A stretch of 20,628 bases of DNA, taken from NCBI GenBank assembly GCA_016748015.1, contig JAAOMT010000404.1:4396-25023 (forward strand). Direction: 5' to 3'. The stretch is from Geosiphon pyriformis. Lineage: Eukaryota; Glomeromycota; Glomeromycetes; Archaeosporales; Geosiphonaceae. Under the pieces are notes generated by a model. It saw nothing but the letters and a program-made list of their open reading frames with translations, was not told where the DNA came from and searched no databases. The first letter of the stretch is position 1; each line of letters begins with the position of its first letter. Positions 1 through 8,864 of this stretch are shown here, one piece after another. A program made the translations under genes and the position numbers.

Positions 1-316
1 TAAGTAGTAGTTGGATTATACTTATTAAAACTAAATAAAAAAAAATATATATAATTAATTGTAATAATTAGGTTATATAGTATGTTAAACTATATAATAA
101 TTAAAAATTTACTAAAATATTTAGTTAACTTATAGTTACAAAAATAATTTGTAGTTTAATAAAATATATTTTTAATTTACTAAAATATTAAAAAAAAACT
201 GGATTATAAAATAATGTTATAATAAGTTGCATAAAAAAAAGCTTTATTTTTTTGAAAAAATGTATTTTAATTAGAGATAATAATTAGTTATTACAATTTA
301 ATTTAATAATAACTAT
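1..316 (+). mobile_element. Left half of an old, AT-converted LTR related to the inner element's LTR (5' end outside window)
   Basis: This flank can be aligned by eye with the U3/R part of the inner LTR (about 7960-8290). Matching landmarks in order are an aattgyaatgatt-like block, an aactatrtaa block, several agtt-centred 20-bp units near 120-200, then a TATA-like block (gcataaaaaaaagct at about 228) and aaaatgtattttaa at about 258. Nearly every difference is C to T or G to A, which is why it looks like anonymous AT-rich DNA. The true 5' end lies outside the window. The outer element interrupts it at 313-316. No coding sequence is seen. Confidence 0.68.
313..316. repeat. Left target-site duplication of the outer element (ctat)
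   Basis: The four bases before the outer 5' LTR read ctat, against ctgt at 20117-20120 after the 3' LTR; the one mismatch is a G/A transition. The related inner LTR has aaactgttagtaac here, so ctgt is the likely original target. A 5-bp duplication sharing the terminal A of the LTR (actat/actgt) cannot be excluded. Confidence 0.62.
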
Positions 317-386
317 TGTTACTTATAGAAAAAAAACAGATATAAGGAAATAGTAGACCAATAAACAAATAGTATATAACACGTGA

Positions 387-496
387 GCACATTGCTTAGT
401 AATAAAAAGCAATGTTAGAAAACATGGCACATTGCTCAGCAATGTAAGCATTGCTTAAGAAATCATAGCACATTGCTCGAAAATGTAAGCAATCTC
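387..496 (+). repeat. Three U3 repeats of GCACATTGC...GCAATG, about 40-bp spacing
   Basis: GCACATTGC starts at 387, 427 and 468. Each copy is followed by a reverse-complementary or related GCAAT/AATGT block, giving small ACATTGCT...AGCAATGT palindromes. The cluster lies immediately upstream of the TATA box, where LTR enhancers are expected. The 3' LTR keeps units at 19437, 19477 and 19499, the last two moved together by the 19-bp deletion. A protein-binding role is inference. Confidence 0.7.
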
Positions 497-512
497 ATAA
501 AACATCAATTAT

Positions 513-522
513 GTATATATAG
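513..522 (+). promoter_or_regulatory. TATA box of the outer 5' LTR
   Basis: The sequence gtatatatag lies about 200 bp into the LTR, downstream of the U3 repeats. It is conserved in the 3' LTR (about 19544-19553). An AATAAA-type motif follows about 75 bp downstream, the same arrangement as in the inner LTR. Confidence 0.6.
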
Positions 523-1087
523 TAATAGCATTAGAAGTAGAAAGGGCAGAATCCTAGAATTAAAAATCTTTTATTCACAAATATTAAATAAATAAATCAT
601 TCATCATTCAAATCTACTTTCCACTATTAACACTTTATGTTGATAGTAATTAATACTTAACCATACTAGAACAATGGCTCTTGATTATGGCTATTGATGG
701 GATACTAACTTGTAATTGCTTTTGTTTATTTTTTTTATTTTTTTTTATTTATTTTTTGTTATTTCTTTGGTTTTACTAAATTGATTAAGGATTAAACACT
801 AAGATATAGATGTCATAGAGACTGGTAAAAGACTTGTGAAACAAGGGTAGAACACTCATAGATTTAAGAATAGCTTACCAGGAGGATTATCGGCTACCAT
901 ACTGAGAAAGAAATTCGACAGAATTGCGATTCTGGAAGGCTACTGAAAACAAACTATTAAATCTCTGTCTATTATACAAAGAACTCCACAACCAAAACCT
1001 TCAGATATCAACACTTGAGTACCAACTAAGCACCAAGTTACAGATTTGTTATTTGACTTGAGACTCCAAATAATCATCTGTAATATT

Positions 1088-1104
1088 TGGTGCTCTCTGT
1101 GAGG
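1088..1104 (+). other. Primer-binding site of the outer element
   Basis: TGGTGCTCTC starts two bases (tt) after the LTR end. The first ten bases and the 2-nt spacer are identical in the inner element (8822). TGG is the complement of a tRNA CCA end, as expected for minus-strand priming. I cannot assign the tRNA from memory. Confidence 0.75.
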
Positions 1105-1145
1105 TATAATCCTACAGAGAACCAGCACCAACAAATAAATCAACA

Positions 1146-3176
1146 GTGGCAGAATCAGAAAGTATAGGAGCAAGCCATTTAGGATTCGCAAAATTCTTAT
1201 TTTAATACTACTGTCAACACTTGGGATTGAACCACAATCAGATATCAGTAGAATCAGTCTTCAATTTCTATGTCAACAAAAAAATTGCCTATTTGTTAAA
1301 AATACCAGTAAACACTAAATCAGCAAGAGAAACTTTTTACCACAAATTAATCCAAAACACCAGCTTACTAACAAATTATAATTTCACATCATTCATCATT
1401 GAAATTAATAAAGAAATTGAACATTACACACAACAAAGATACCCAATCACTTATGCCAGTAAAGGCAAAGGAAAATTACAAACACCAGCAGTAACACCCC
1501 AACAGATCCAACCACCCACTTGGAAGAAACACAGAATTGAATTACCAACAAATCTATCATACCACTATACATCTGGAAGTGCCATCAACATTACAGTAAC
1601 AGACGCATCCACATCACATGCGACATCAACCTTTAGATGATTCCTATTTCAGAGTAAACAAAGAAAAAAAGATTTTCTAGGACCATATGGCACATATTTC
1701 GAAGAATTTAAGTCACAATCTCCAATGCCATCAGGACTTTGATCTCCACTACTGCAACCAGATTTCGGAACTGTAAATCCCTAGAAAGTAATGGATTTGG
1801 AAGAAGAACAAGAAAAAGAGGAAGAAGAATCTGAAGATCAAGAATTTACTTACCAGAACCTGATCCCAGAAAACCCGAACATTGAAACCCTGAATTTTCA
1901 GACTTAGCAAAATCCAAATTTGGAAAATCCAGAAATTGAAACTCCAAATTTTCAAATGCAGCACAATCCGAACAATCGAAACCCCAACATTAATAATCAA
2001 CAACACTTACCTCCAGTAATCATGATCAATCCACTCTCAGCTCTACCAATTGACAAACAGCAACAACAGTTGCTTCAATTACCTCAACTACCACAGCAGC
2101 CACTTCCACAACCACAACAACAACTTCAACAACCACTACAACCCAACTTAAATCCAATGGCATATATATCAATAGCCAAACTCAAAAAATTCACTGGTGT
2201 AAAAGATGATGCCCAAGTATAGCTAAATGATGTGGAGAAAGCCATTGCAGCTAATAGATGGAATAACACCAGAGCCATGCAAGCTATCCCATATTTTCTC
2301 CAGAATACCACCAATTCATGGTACCAAAGCCTGGTCAACAAATCCCAAGATTTTAATGCATTTAAAATTAAGTTCTTAAGATATTTCAGTAACAACAACA
2401 GCATTAACAGACTAGCAAATACCTTTACTACCATCAAGCAAGGAAAAAATGAAGCAGTTACTTACTTAGGATGTTTCTATAGAAATCTGCACCAAATACA
2501 AGCCATTAATGCTAATTACTTCACAGTGGTTCAGATTCTAAATCAGTTCATTTACAGATTATGCAGTAGTATCCTGCAACATGTATGTCTAATGCATCCA
2601 GTTGACTTACAAGCAGCCATCACAAACGCCAGAGATTTTGAAGCCAATCACGTCCAAGCAGTAAATCTAGTGATGAACAGATCATTTGACTTGAATTCCA
2701 AATTGAAGCAATTCAGTAAATCAATAAATCAAAAATTAGAGGAATACTTAATTGACAATCGCACAATTTATCAACCTCCATAATGACGCAATAACTAAAG
2801 AAATGCTAATTGTTTTCAGAATCAGTTACACTCATCAACATCTTCCAATCAGCCATAATAGCAAGAGACATGTATCTGCCACTATTGTGGTAAACAAGAA
2901 CATTTAAGGATTGATTGTAGATTAAGGATAGATAACCAATGATCAAAAAATCAATATCAAAACTCTGATCGCTGGTTTCCAACTCCAAATTACCAATCCA
3001 ACCCAGCACCATATCAACCGACTTATCTGCCAATAATATGACAACCAATATATCAACCACCCATATATTAACCTCCAGTTTATCAACCACAACCACCAGT
3101 AAAATATCAACCACTGCAGCCACAAATAATTTATCAAACACCCACAGTTCAAACACTGCCATCAAACCCAGCTCAA
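1146..3176 (+). pseudogene. gag: Outer element Gag (N-terminal region, capsid-like domain, CCHC knuckle)
   Basis: One register runs through the region, broken by stops (about 1203, 1638, 1782, 1905, 2220, 2781 onward). The N-terminal part (1146-1660) resembles the same region of the inner element (for example HYTQQRYPI against IEYCEEKYPV). An acidic stretch at 1791-1850 and a Gln/Pro-rich stretch at 2040-2150 follow. The retrotransposon Gag domain spans about 2160-2600, with RWNNTRAMQAIPYFLQNT and NSWYQSL typical of the family. A CX2CX4HX4C zinc knuckle is encoded at 2877-2918, then a Pro/Gln/Tyr-rich tail. Gag would form the particle shell and bind RNA. No ATG opens the frame; the first start-like codon after the upstream stop is GTG at 1146. 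An alternative start is ATG at 1791. The stop at 2220 replaces an expected Trp. Confidence 0.85.
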
Positions 3177-3509
3177 ATGACATTAGGAAATCCCAGATTA
3201 AGAGTCAGTCAAAACTGGAGATCAGCAATAGTTATCCATCAACTGATCCCAAGTTCCCCCCACTCATCAACAGGATCACGTTTTCGGAATTCCAGAACTG
3301 GGCACACACAAAACCAGAATTCCCAACACTACTTAAGTCTTCTGGTTATTCCAGAAAATGCAGTACCCAACAATCCAGAACACAACCAAAACAAATTACT
3401 TGCCAGTAATATACCGCCAGCTGCTAGTACTGAAGACAAATCACTAGCTGCCATATTCCCTTTTGATCTCAATGAAATTACACCTATTCCATTATTTAGT
3501 GGAGCCGTT

Positions 3510-3905
3510 CTGAACACCAAACCAATTATGGCCATGTATACCGATGCTAAAGTCGATGGTCAACCTATTAAGCTGATACTTGATAGTGGGTCTGCAGGCA
3601 GCATAATTACATGACAACTCATGAACCAATTAGGTCACTGAGTTGATCACACTGCCAGCACCAGAATTATCACAGCTGATAGAACTATAAAAACTTCTAT
3701 CAGTGAGATAAATAACTTCCCATTTGAAGTCAATAACCTAATCATACCAATCAAAGTACTGGTTATGGAAGCTACTCAATACTAAGCTCTAGTTGGTAAT
3801 AACTGGCTGTCCAAAACAAACGCAACGCTTGACTGGACCACCCAAGAGTTGCAAATCAGCCAAAACGGCCAATACATGTGAGTACCAGCCACATGTGACT
3901 ACTTT
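3510..3905 (+). pseudogene. Outer element aspartic protease (retropepsin-like)
   Basis: The domain continues in the Gag register. It shows the hydrophobic-Asp-Ser-Gly core LILDSGS, catalytic Asp at 3582-3584, followed by GSIIT and, later, VLVMEATQY and ALVGNNWL, typical of Ty3/Gypsy proteases. The catalytic Asp is intact here, unlike the inner element. In-frame stops at about 3612, 3639, 3783 and 3879 kill the frame; the one after QY is at a Gln-like position. The protease would cut the Gag-Pol polyprotein into mature parts. Confidence 0.85.
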
Positions 3906-4247
3906 AAACCCATCAGCATGCCATTAGCCCTACTTATCGAATTGGAAGAAGAAAAAAAGAAACCTAACTGGGAAGCCTATCAAGTTTTCTGGGCCAACAA
4001 AGATGATCATAATGAATTACTACTAATACTATTCTGAAACAATAAAAGAAAAGAAAAACAAACAGAAGAACTTACCTGGAATCCGGATCAAGTCTGGGGA
4101 ACTGACAATGATCAAAATGAACTACCAACAACCTGGGAGTGGAAAGAAGATAACAACAAAAGAAAAGGGAAAGAGAATAAAGAAATTCCAACATCAACCA
4201 CTATTTACCATGCATATACTTACACACTATTACAACCAAATTATTAT

Positions 4248-4868
4248 TGACCAAAGCTTATATGCGTTGATTGCAGCAAGAAATTGTCTTTAATGGGCAC
4301 ATGCTATGACAATGATAAAGAATACCAGATGGCAACTAAGTTTTATTGCCACGCATGTCTCATTGAACATTTTGGAAGGCCAAAACAAGTAGAAAAATAA
4401 GATAATACACCATGTTTAACTTGTAGAAAAACTCTTTCAAACAAAAGAATGTGGAATGACATTCCTGGACATGGAAGAATGTGCAACAAGATGTGTCAGT
4501 ACATGATCCTAATCAACAACTGGGTATGCAAGGGAACATTAATTGACGATGCCTGGAAACAAGTGTTGTGATGATTGGAAGGATATCCTCATAATGAAAA
4601 TGAACTTTGGAGAATAGCAAGTAGGAAAACAGAAGGTGCAACAACCAGCGAACTACTGGAAATCAAAAACAACTCTCCATCTCTTCCTGAACCCAAATAT
4701 GTCCAAACTTTTGACATCTTTGGCAACATTGAGAACAATCCAGAAGAATTCCACAAACATTACCAGCAATTAGCACCTACCAGAGAAGAGCAGAAACAAT
4801 GCTTGGAAGAAATAAACACCTGATTATGTGATCACTGTTTGATTCTATGTGACTTCCAGTATTGTAAT
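4248..4868 (+). pseudogene. Outer element Cys-pair-rich segment between protease and dUTPase
   Basis: In register with Gag-Pol, this segment has CVDC (4263-4274), CHAC (4347-4358), CLTC (4413-4424), CNKMC (4482-4496) and then CDHC, C and C at 4827-4865. The inner element has the same pairs in the same order (CKDC, CYYC, CLTC, CDQTC, CEKC...CPEC), and the text PCLTC is shared. Conserved spacing of paired cysteines indicates zinc-binding knuckles. I do not recognise the family. It could bind nucleic acid or brace the polyprotein; both are inference. Stops lie at about 4248, 4398, 4569, 4572 and 4821. Confidence 0.6.
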
Positions 4869-5099
4869 AAGTATGACCTCATTTACAATCCATTACCACA
4901 CATGATCTACACAATTCCAAAAGAAAACAAACCAATGAGCAACTGTGCATCAGAATTGGAATCAACTTTTGATCCCAATTCAAACTCCAACAATAATGAT
5001 GATAAAAACAACAGTTCTAACTCTGCTCCAAATAGCAATGAAAATGATGACAATGCAAACTCTGATTCAAATCCCAAAACATTTATCACACTTTCTGAC

Positions 5100-5568
5100 T
5101 TTTTCAAGGAACAGAAACTTAAATGGTTCAGTGATAATGGCAAAGGTATCATGTCAGAATATGCACATAATATTGATGCAGAGTTTGATTTGAGATATCC
5201 GAGGAAAGATCCCATCAAATTAGAACCACATTTGCACACTTGTATTGATCTAAAAATAGCACTGGAAATTCTAGAAACAACAATAGTTCAACTAACATCC
5301 AGGAGTAGTTTAGCGAAAAAAAAAATAAACATCAAAGGAGGAATAATTGATGCAAGATATGTAGAAAATATTATTGCTATGCTACAAAATAATTCAAAAA
5401 AAGCATATACTATAGATTCAAACAAAAAGATAGCACAGACAATATTCCTATCTCTGGTGAAAATAGCTTAATTAGTGTCAGTAAAAAACAGGAAAAAATT
5501 AGAGATAACAGCAAGAGGAATACAGGGATTCAGATCAATGGGTAGAATAAATATACCAGTTAATATGG
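5100..5568 (+). pseudogene. Outer element dUTPase domain
   Basis: Trimeric dUTPase motifs appear in order: motif 1 as DAEFDL (5175-5192, family AGxDL), motif 2 as SRSSLAKK (from about 5293), motif 3 as GGIIDARY with Asp at 5349-5351 and Tyr at 5358, motif 4 as KIAQTIF, and motif 5 as RGIQGFRSMG (from 5514). The enzyme hydrolyses dUTP to dUMP and pyrophosphate and so limits uracil in new DNA. The catalytic Asp and motif Tyr remain, but the Gly expected after GF is Arg and a stop lies at 5469. A low-complexity Asn/Asp/Ser stretch (4970-5080) links it to the Cys-pair segment. Confidence 0.88.
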
Positions 5569-5978
5569 CAGAAGAAAAGGTTATTAACAATGGAGAAATT
5601 ATCTCAATCTGTTAAACAATTTCTATTCCATCATATGACTAGTATATGTTAGCCATAAAAAGAGAAGTAAAAAATCAAGCTTATTTGTTCAAAGCAGAAG
5701 CCATCATTTGTAAATCAAGAGAGATTGAACTCATGAATCTCTACATATCAGCCAAAAGCTCCAAAAATATCAAAATTTCCATCTACAACACAACCAGAAA
5801 TGTCATCGAAATACCAAAGGGAACTATCATTGGATATTTAACCACTAAAGTTGAGAATCAACTACCAAACCACATTTCAGACTTTCTACAGCTTTGCAGA
5901 TATGTAGATATTACATTACAGACTATATACGGACAAAGTGAATGTTATCTGCTCCAACCAGAACAATTGAAACAGATC
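5569..5978 (+). pseudogene. Outer element connector between dUTPase and RT
   Basis: This in-register segment of about 135 residues contains stops at 5613 and 5637. Near 5800-5845 it reads IYNTTRNVIEIPKGTIIGYL. That N...I.I.KGT.IG.L pattern is common just upstream of RT in Ty3/Gypsy polyproteins, and the inner element has an equivalent near 12850-12950. I assign no enzymatic role. Confidence 0.55.
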
Positions 5979-6929
5979 AACATGGGAAATCTAGACCCAC
6001 TTTAACAAATACAACTAAAGATGTTACTCAGCAATTTCAATGACATCTTTGCAAGCAAAAATGAATTTGGCCGCACCAATATCATCCAGCATCAGATCAA
6101 AACTGGAGATGCAATGCCAATTAAGCAAAGAGCATACAAAGTATCACCAGCTAGTCATAAGATCATTCGTCAAAAAATCAATTGAATGCTTAAAAATGGG
6201 CTAATTCAGCCATCAATAAGTCCATGGTCATTACCAGTGGTACTAATTTGGAAGAAGAATAGAAAAATCTGCTTTTGTGTAGATTACTGAAAATTGAATA
6301 GAATAATCAAAGAAGACAGCTACCCAACTCCAAAGATCCAAGAACTATTTGATATTTTTGGAGGAAATAAATGGTTCTCAACACTAGATTTAAATAGTGG
6401 TTACTGGCAAGTAGTCATGGACCCAGCCAACAAAAAAAAGATTGCATTCATGACAAGAGAAGAGAATTTTGAATTTGAAGTCATGCTATTTGGCTTGATA
6501 AATGCTCTAGTGATATTTCAACAACTCATGGAAATTGTCTATACTAGATTACTATGGAAATTAGTAGTTGTCTATTTAGATGACACAAATGTGTTTTCAA
6601 AAACATTTGATGATCATCTACATCACTTCCAGCAAGTATTTGAAAGACTCAAAAGAGCCAAATTGAAACTAAATACAACTAAGTGTTTCTTTGAAAAGAC
6701 AGAACTAAAATTCTTGGGACATATTGTGAGCAAAGATGGCATCAAAACAGATCCAAACAAAATTAAAGTTGTCAAAAACTTTCCAATACCAAACAATCTC
6801 ACAAAACTAAGAGCATTCTTGGGATTTGTTGGATACTACTGCCACTTTATCAAAGACTTTTCTAAAATAGCTCAACCACTACATCAGCTCCAAACAAAGA
6901 ACACCAAATATGAATGGACAGAAACATAG
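5979..6929 (+). pseudogene. Outer element reverse transcriptase
   Basis: The Ty3/Gypsy RT fold is clear. The thumb-side start INMGNLDPL is followed by NDIFASKNEFGRT, then LIQPSISPWSLPVV. Motif A is FSTLDLNSGYWQV, Asp at 6387, and the active-site YLDD lies at 6573-6584, both intact. FLGHIVSKDGIK and LRAFLGFVGYY mark the end. Stops lie at about 6003, 6183, 6288 and 6927. The segment FGLINALVIFQQLM departs from the usual FGL.NAPATFQRLM by changes all explained by C to T or G to A. RT copies element RNA into DNA. Confidence 0.93.
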
Positions 6930-7385
6930 CAAGAAACTTTTGATACACTAAGGAGAAAGCTTATTTAAGCTCCAGTACTGATCTATCTGGATCATAAAAA
7001 GCCATTTATCATTACCACTGATGCATTAGGTCAAGCATTGGGAGCAGTACTATTACAAAAAAAACCAGATGGAAGAGAACATCCAGTAGCTTATGCCAGT
7101 AGAAGCTTAAGTCCAGCCAAAAAGAACTATAGAACACCAGCACTGGAATATTTAGCAATCTATTGGGCAGTCATGAAATGGAGAGAATACTTGAGCCAAA
7201 AGTTTGAAATATATATGAATCACAAGGGATTGACTTCAATTCAGAAACAAGAATTTGCAAACAATCACCATGCCAGATAGAAAATAGAACTTTCACCATT
7301 TAATTATACAGTACATTATAAAAAAGAAAAAGACAATGGAAATGCTGACAGATTGTCATGAATGAGACAAATCTAAAAACATTTC
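6930..7385 (+). pseudogene. Outer element RNase H
   Basis: The RT-linked RNase H type is recognisable: TTDALGQALGAVLLQ with the first Asp at 7020, HPVAYASRSLSPAKKNY, ALEYLAIYWAVMKWREYL, and FEIYMNHKGLT where the family has TDHKALT. The Asp-to-Asn change at 7218 removes an expected catalytic residue and fits one G to A. Stops occur at 6927, 6966, 7278 and about 7359. RNase H removes the RNA strand during reverse transcription. Confidence 0.88.
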
Positions 7386-7836
7386 AAACCAAAAATATAA
7401 CAAAACATAAATATGCAAAAATACCAACAACTTCAACATTATATAAATACCCAATCGTTTAAGAAGAAATTATCTCAAAAGAAACAAAACAACATAAAAC
7501 AACAATCAAAATATTTTATCAATTATTAAAATATACTTTACTAAAAGAACAGAAGAAATTTAGATCAACCAATTAGAGTAATCACAAAACCAAAGAAAGA
7601 GACAATATTATTCAACATGCACTCAGACCCAACAGCAGGACATTTTCATAAAAAAGCAACCATAGAAAGAACCAGAAAAAGATACTATTGGCCATCAATG
7701 TATCCAGACATCATCCAATATGTTCAAAATTGTGATGCTTGTCAGAGAAGAGAAAGAACAAAACCCAGTGAACCATTAAGACCAATCAAAGTGGGACAAC
7801 CATTCGATTGCATTGGAATTGACTTAGTCAGATCAT
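7386..7836 (+). pseudogene. Outer element integrase, 5' part (HHCC and first catalytic Asp)
   Basis: This is the N-terminal integrase up to the insertion point. The zinc domain shows HSDPTAGHFHKKAT with His at 7620 and 7641, YYWPSMYPDI, and NCDACQRRE with Cys at 7731 and 7740. The core begins at GQPFDCIGIDLVRS, first catalytic Asp at 7821. The inner LTR starts within the codon pair after Arg (7830-7832). Read on into the LTR, the frame ends at a TAG at 7866-7868. The rest of the gene is at 17705-18661. The linker 7386-7610 has several stops. Confidence 0.92.
7833..7836. repeat. Left target-site duplication of the inner element (tcat)
   Basis: The bases before the inner 5' LTR read tcat and those after its 3' LTR (17705-17708) read ccat. 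Integrase homology (LVRPL in the inner copy) shows that the original codon was cca, so the left copy has one C to T. A 5-bp version sharing the LTR's final A (atcat/accat) is also possible. Confidence 0.75.
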
Positions 7837-8052
7837 TGTTACCAGATAAAATTAGAGATATTATTTAGCATGAAATTATCTTTATAATTCCTATCATTAA
7901 TTAGCATATATTATCATTCAAATTATCACTTATTATATTAGCAAAATATCCGAAATTATCATTTAATTAATAACCCAATTTGCACATAACATAAATGTAA
8001 CCTAATTGCAATGATTAATTATGCAATATCTCGAACTATGTAACATTCAAAA

Positions 8053-8173
8053 AGTTCACCAAAATTTGTAGAAATTCGCTGAAATAATTGATAGTTCACT
8101 GAAATATCTAATAGTTCGCAGAAATAACTTGTAGTTCACCAAAATGTATCTTTAGTTCAATAAAATTGTAGAA
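8053..8173 (+). repeat. Six-unit 20-bp tandem repeat in the inner LTR U3
   Basis: Units related to AGTTCRCYGAAATANNTNNT begin at 8053, 8073, 8093, 8113, 8133 and 8154, so the period is 20 bp with one 21-bp step. The array ends about 45 bp before the TATA box and repeats in the 3' LTR from 16938. Several units carried a CpG (TTCG) now seen as TTCA or TTTG. A promoter-enhancer role is inference. Confidence 0.78.
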
Positions 8174-8216
8174 AATAGCAGAGTTCAAGTTCAGAAAATA
8201 GTATTATGACAAGTTG

Positions 8217-8224
8217 TATAAAAG
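8217..8224 (+). promoter_or_regulatory. TATA box of the inner 5' LTR
   Basis: TATAAAAG follows the tandem repeats and is followed by an imperfect palindrome (gaagagcttctctcttc, 8224-8240). It is conserved in the 3' LTR at 17102 as TATAAAAA. Confidence 0.68.
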
Positions 8225-8474
8225 AAGAGCTTCTCTCTTCAAGAAAATGTATCTTACTTTAGATTTATTACTTAGAACTATTCCTATACACACAAAAAAA
8301 AATAAATATCAAATAATTTGAAAAACCAAATTCTTTAATTATTGCACTTAGAAAATTCCCAAAAACCCAACTAACGTTTTAAAATTGATTAGCTACCAAT
8401 TTCAGTAAACTGTTAGTAACTCCAGGCCTGAATAGAAAACGTTTCTCTTGACAGAATTCTATTTCTTTTACATT

Positions 8475-8506
<32 letters not shown>

Positions 8507-8821
8507 AATTATTAGGGTAGCCTACAGACGAGATTTCTGTAGAAGAGTTGACTTTCACAGCAAAGTAACTACACATTTTTAGTGAGCTTTCAGATGAGCA
8601 ATTTCTGAGAAAGAGTTAACATTTACTACAACATAACTACATGAAGCAACTGGCATGGAATTGGCCATTCCACTTATAAGCCCAGCAGTTCAAATTATAG
8701 GAGATAATTTGAAGATAAAATTCAGTTATCGGAGGTTCAAACACTTCCTATAGTCGTGAATTAACAGCATTACAACAAACATACAAGAGCTAAGAAGAGA
8801 CCAAAAACCTCTGGTAACATT

Positions 8822-8838
8822 TGGTGCTCTCCCACAGA
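8822..8838 (+). other. Primer-binding site of the inner element
   Basis: TGGTGCTCTC begins two bases (tt) after the LTR end, matching the outer element over the spacer and first ten bases, then diverging (CCCACAG here, TGTGAGG there). The two families appear to share a tRNA primer or a close variant. Confidence 0.75.
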
Positions 8839-8864
8839 AATAACACAGCAACAACAAATTCAAA

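Larger units (their letters stand above)
317..1085 (+). repeat. 5' LTR of the outer element (769 bp)
   Basis: It begins TGTTACTTATAG and ends TGTAATA directly before the PBS; the 3' partner is 19367-20116. The termini are a slightly decayed TGTTA...TAACA inverted repeat. From 5' to 3' it holds a cluster of GCACATTGC repeats, a TATA box, an AATAAA-type signal near 588, and a T-rich tract (about 720-770). The 769 versus 750 bp difference is explained by 19 bp missing from the 3' copy between two cattgct direct repeats (431-455 region). Other differences are overwhelmingly transitions. Confidence 0.94.
7837..8819 (+). repeat. 5' LTR of the inner element (983 bp)
   Basis: It starts TGTTACCAGA and ends CTGGTAACA, giving the terminal inverted repeat TGTTA/TAACA. 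The partner at 16722-17704 has the same length. It carries six 20-bp U3 repeats, a TATA box, an AATAAA at 8301, and a T-rich tract at about 8464-8505. In the first 345 aligned bases I counted by eye about 28 transitions and one transversion between the two copies. Confidence 0.96.

Noticed and set aside
390-500. CRISPR-like array from the regularly spaced GCACATTGC units
   Set aside because: The units are short and diverged, the spacers are not unique, and the context is a eukaryotic LTR promoter.
940-1191. Minus-strand 83-codon frame with hydrophobic residues over the LTR-PBS junction
   Set aside because: It spans the LTR end and primer site, is not kept in the equivalent inner region, and looks like chance in AT-rich DNA.
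2126-3183. Minus-strand open frames over gag (for example 2126-2437, 2806-3183)
   Set aside because: They are antisense shadows of Gln/Pro-rich coding sequence, giving Leu/Val-rich text with no family resemblance.
1146-7836. Stop codon reassignment (alternative genetic code) to explain long register with stops
   Set aside because: All three stop codons occur, at Gln-, Arg- and Trp-like positions, and the related elements use ordinary codons there. Transition mutation explains it better.
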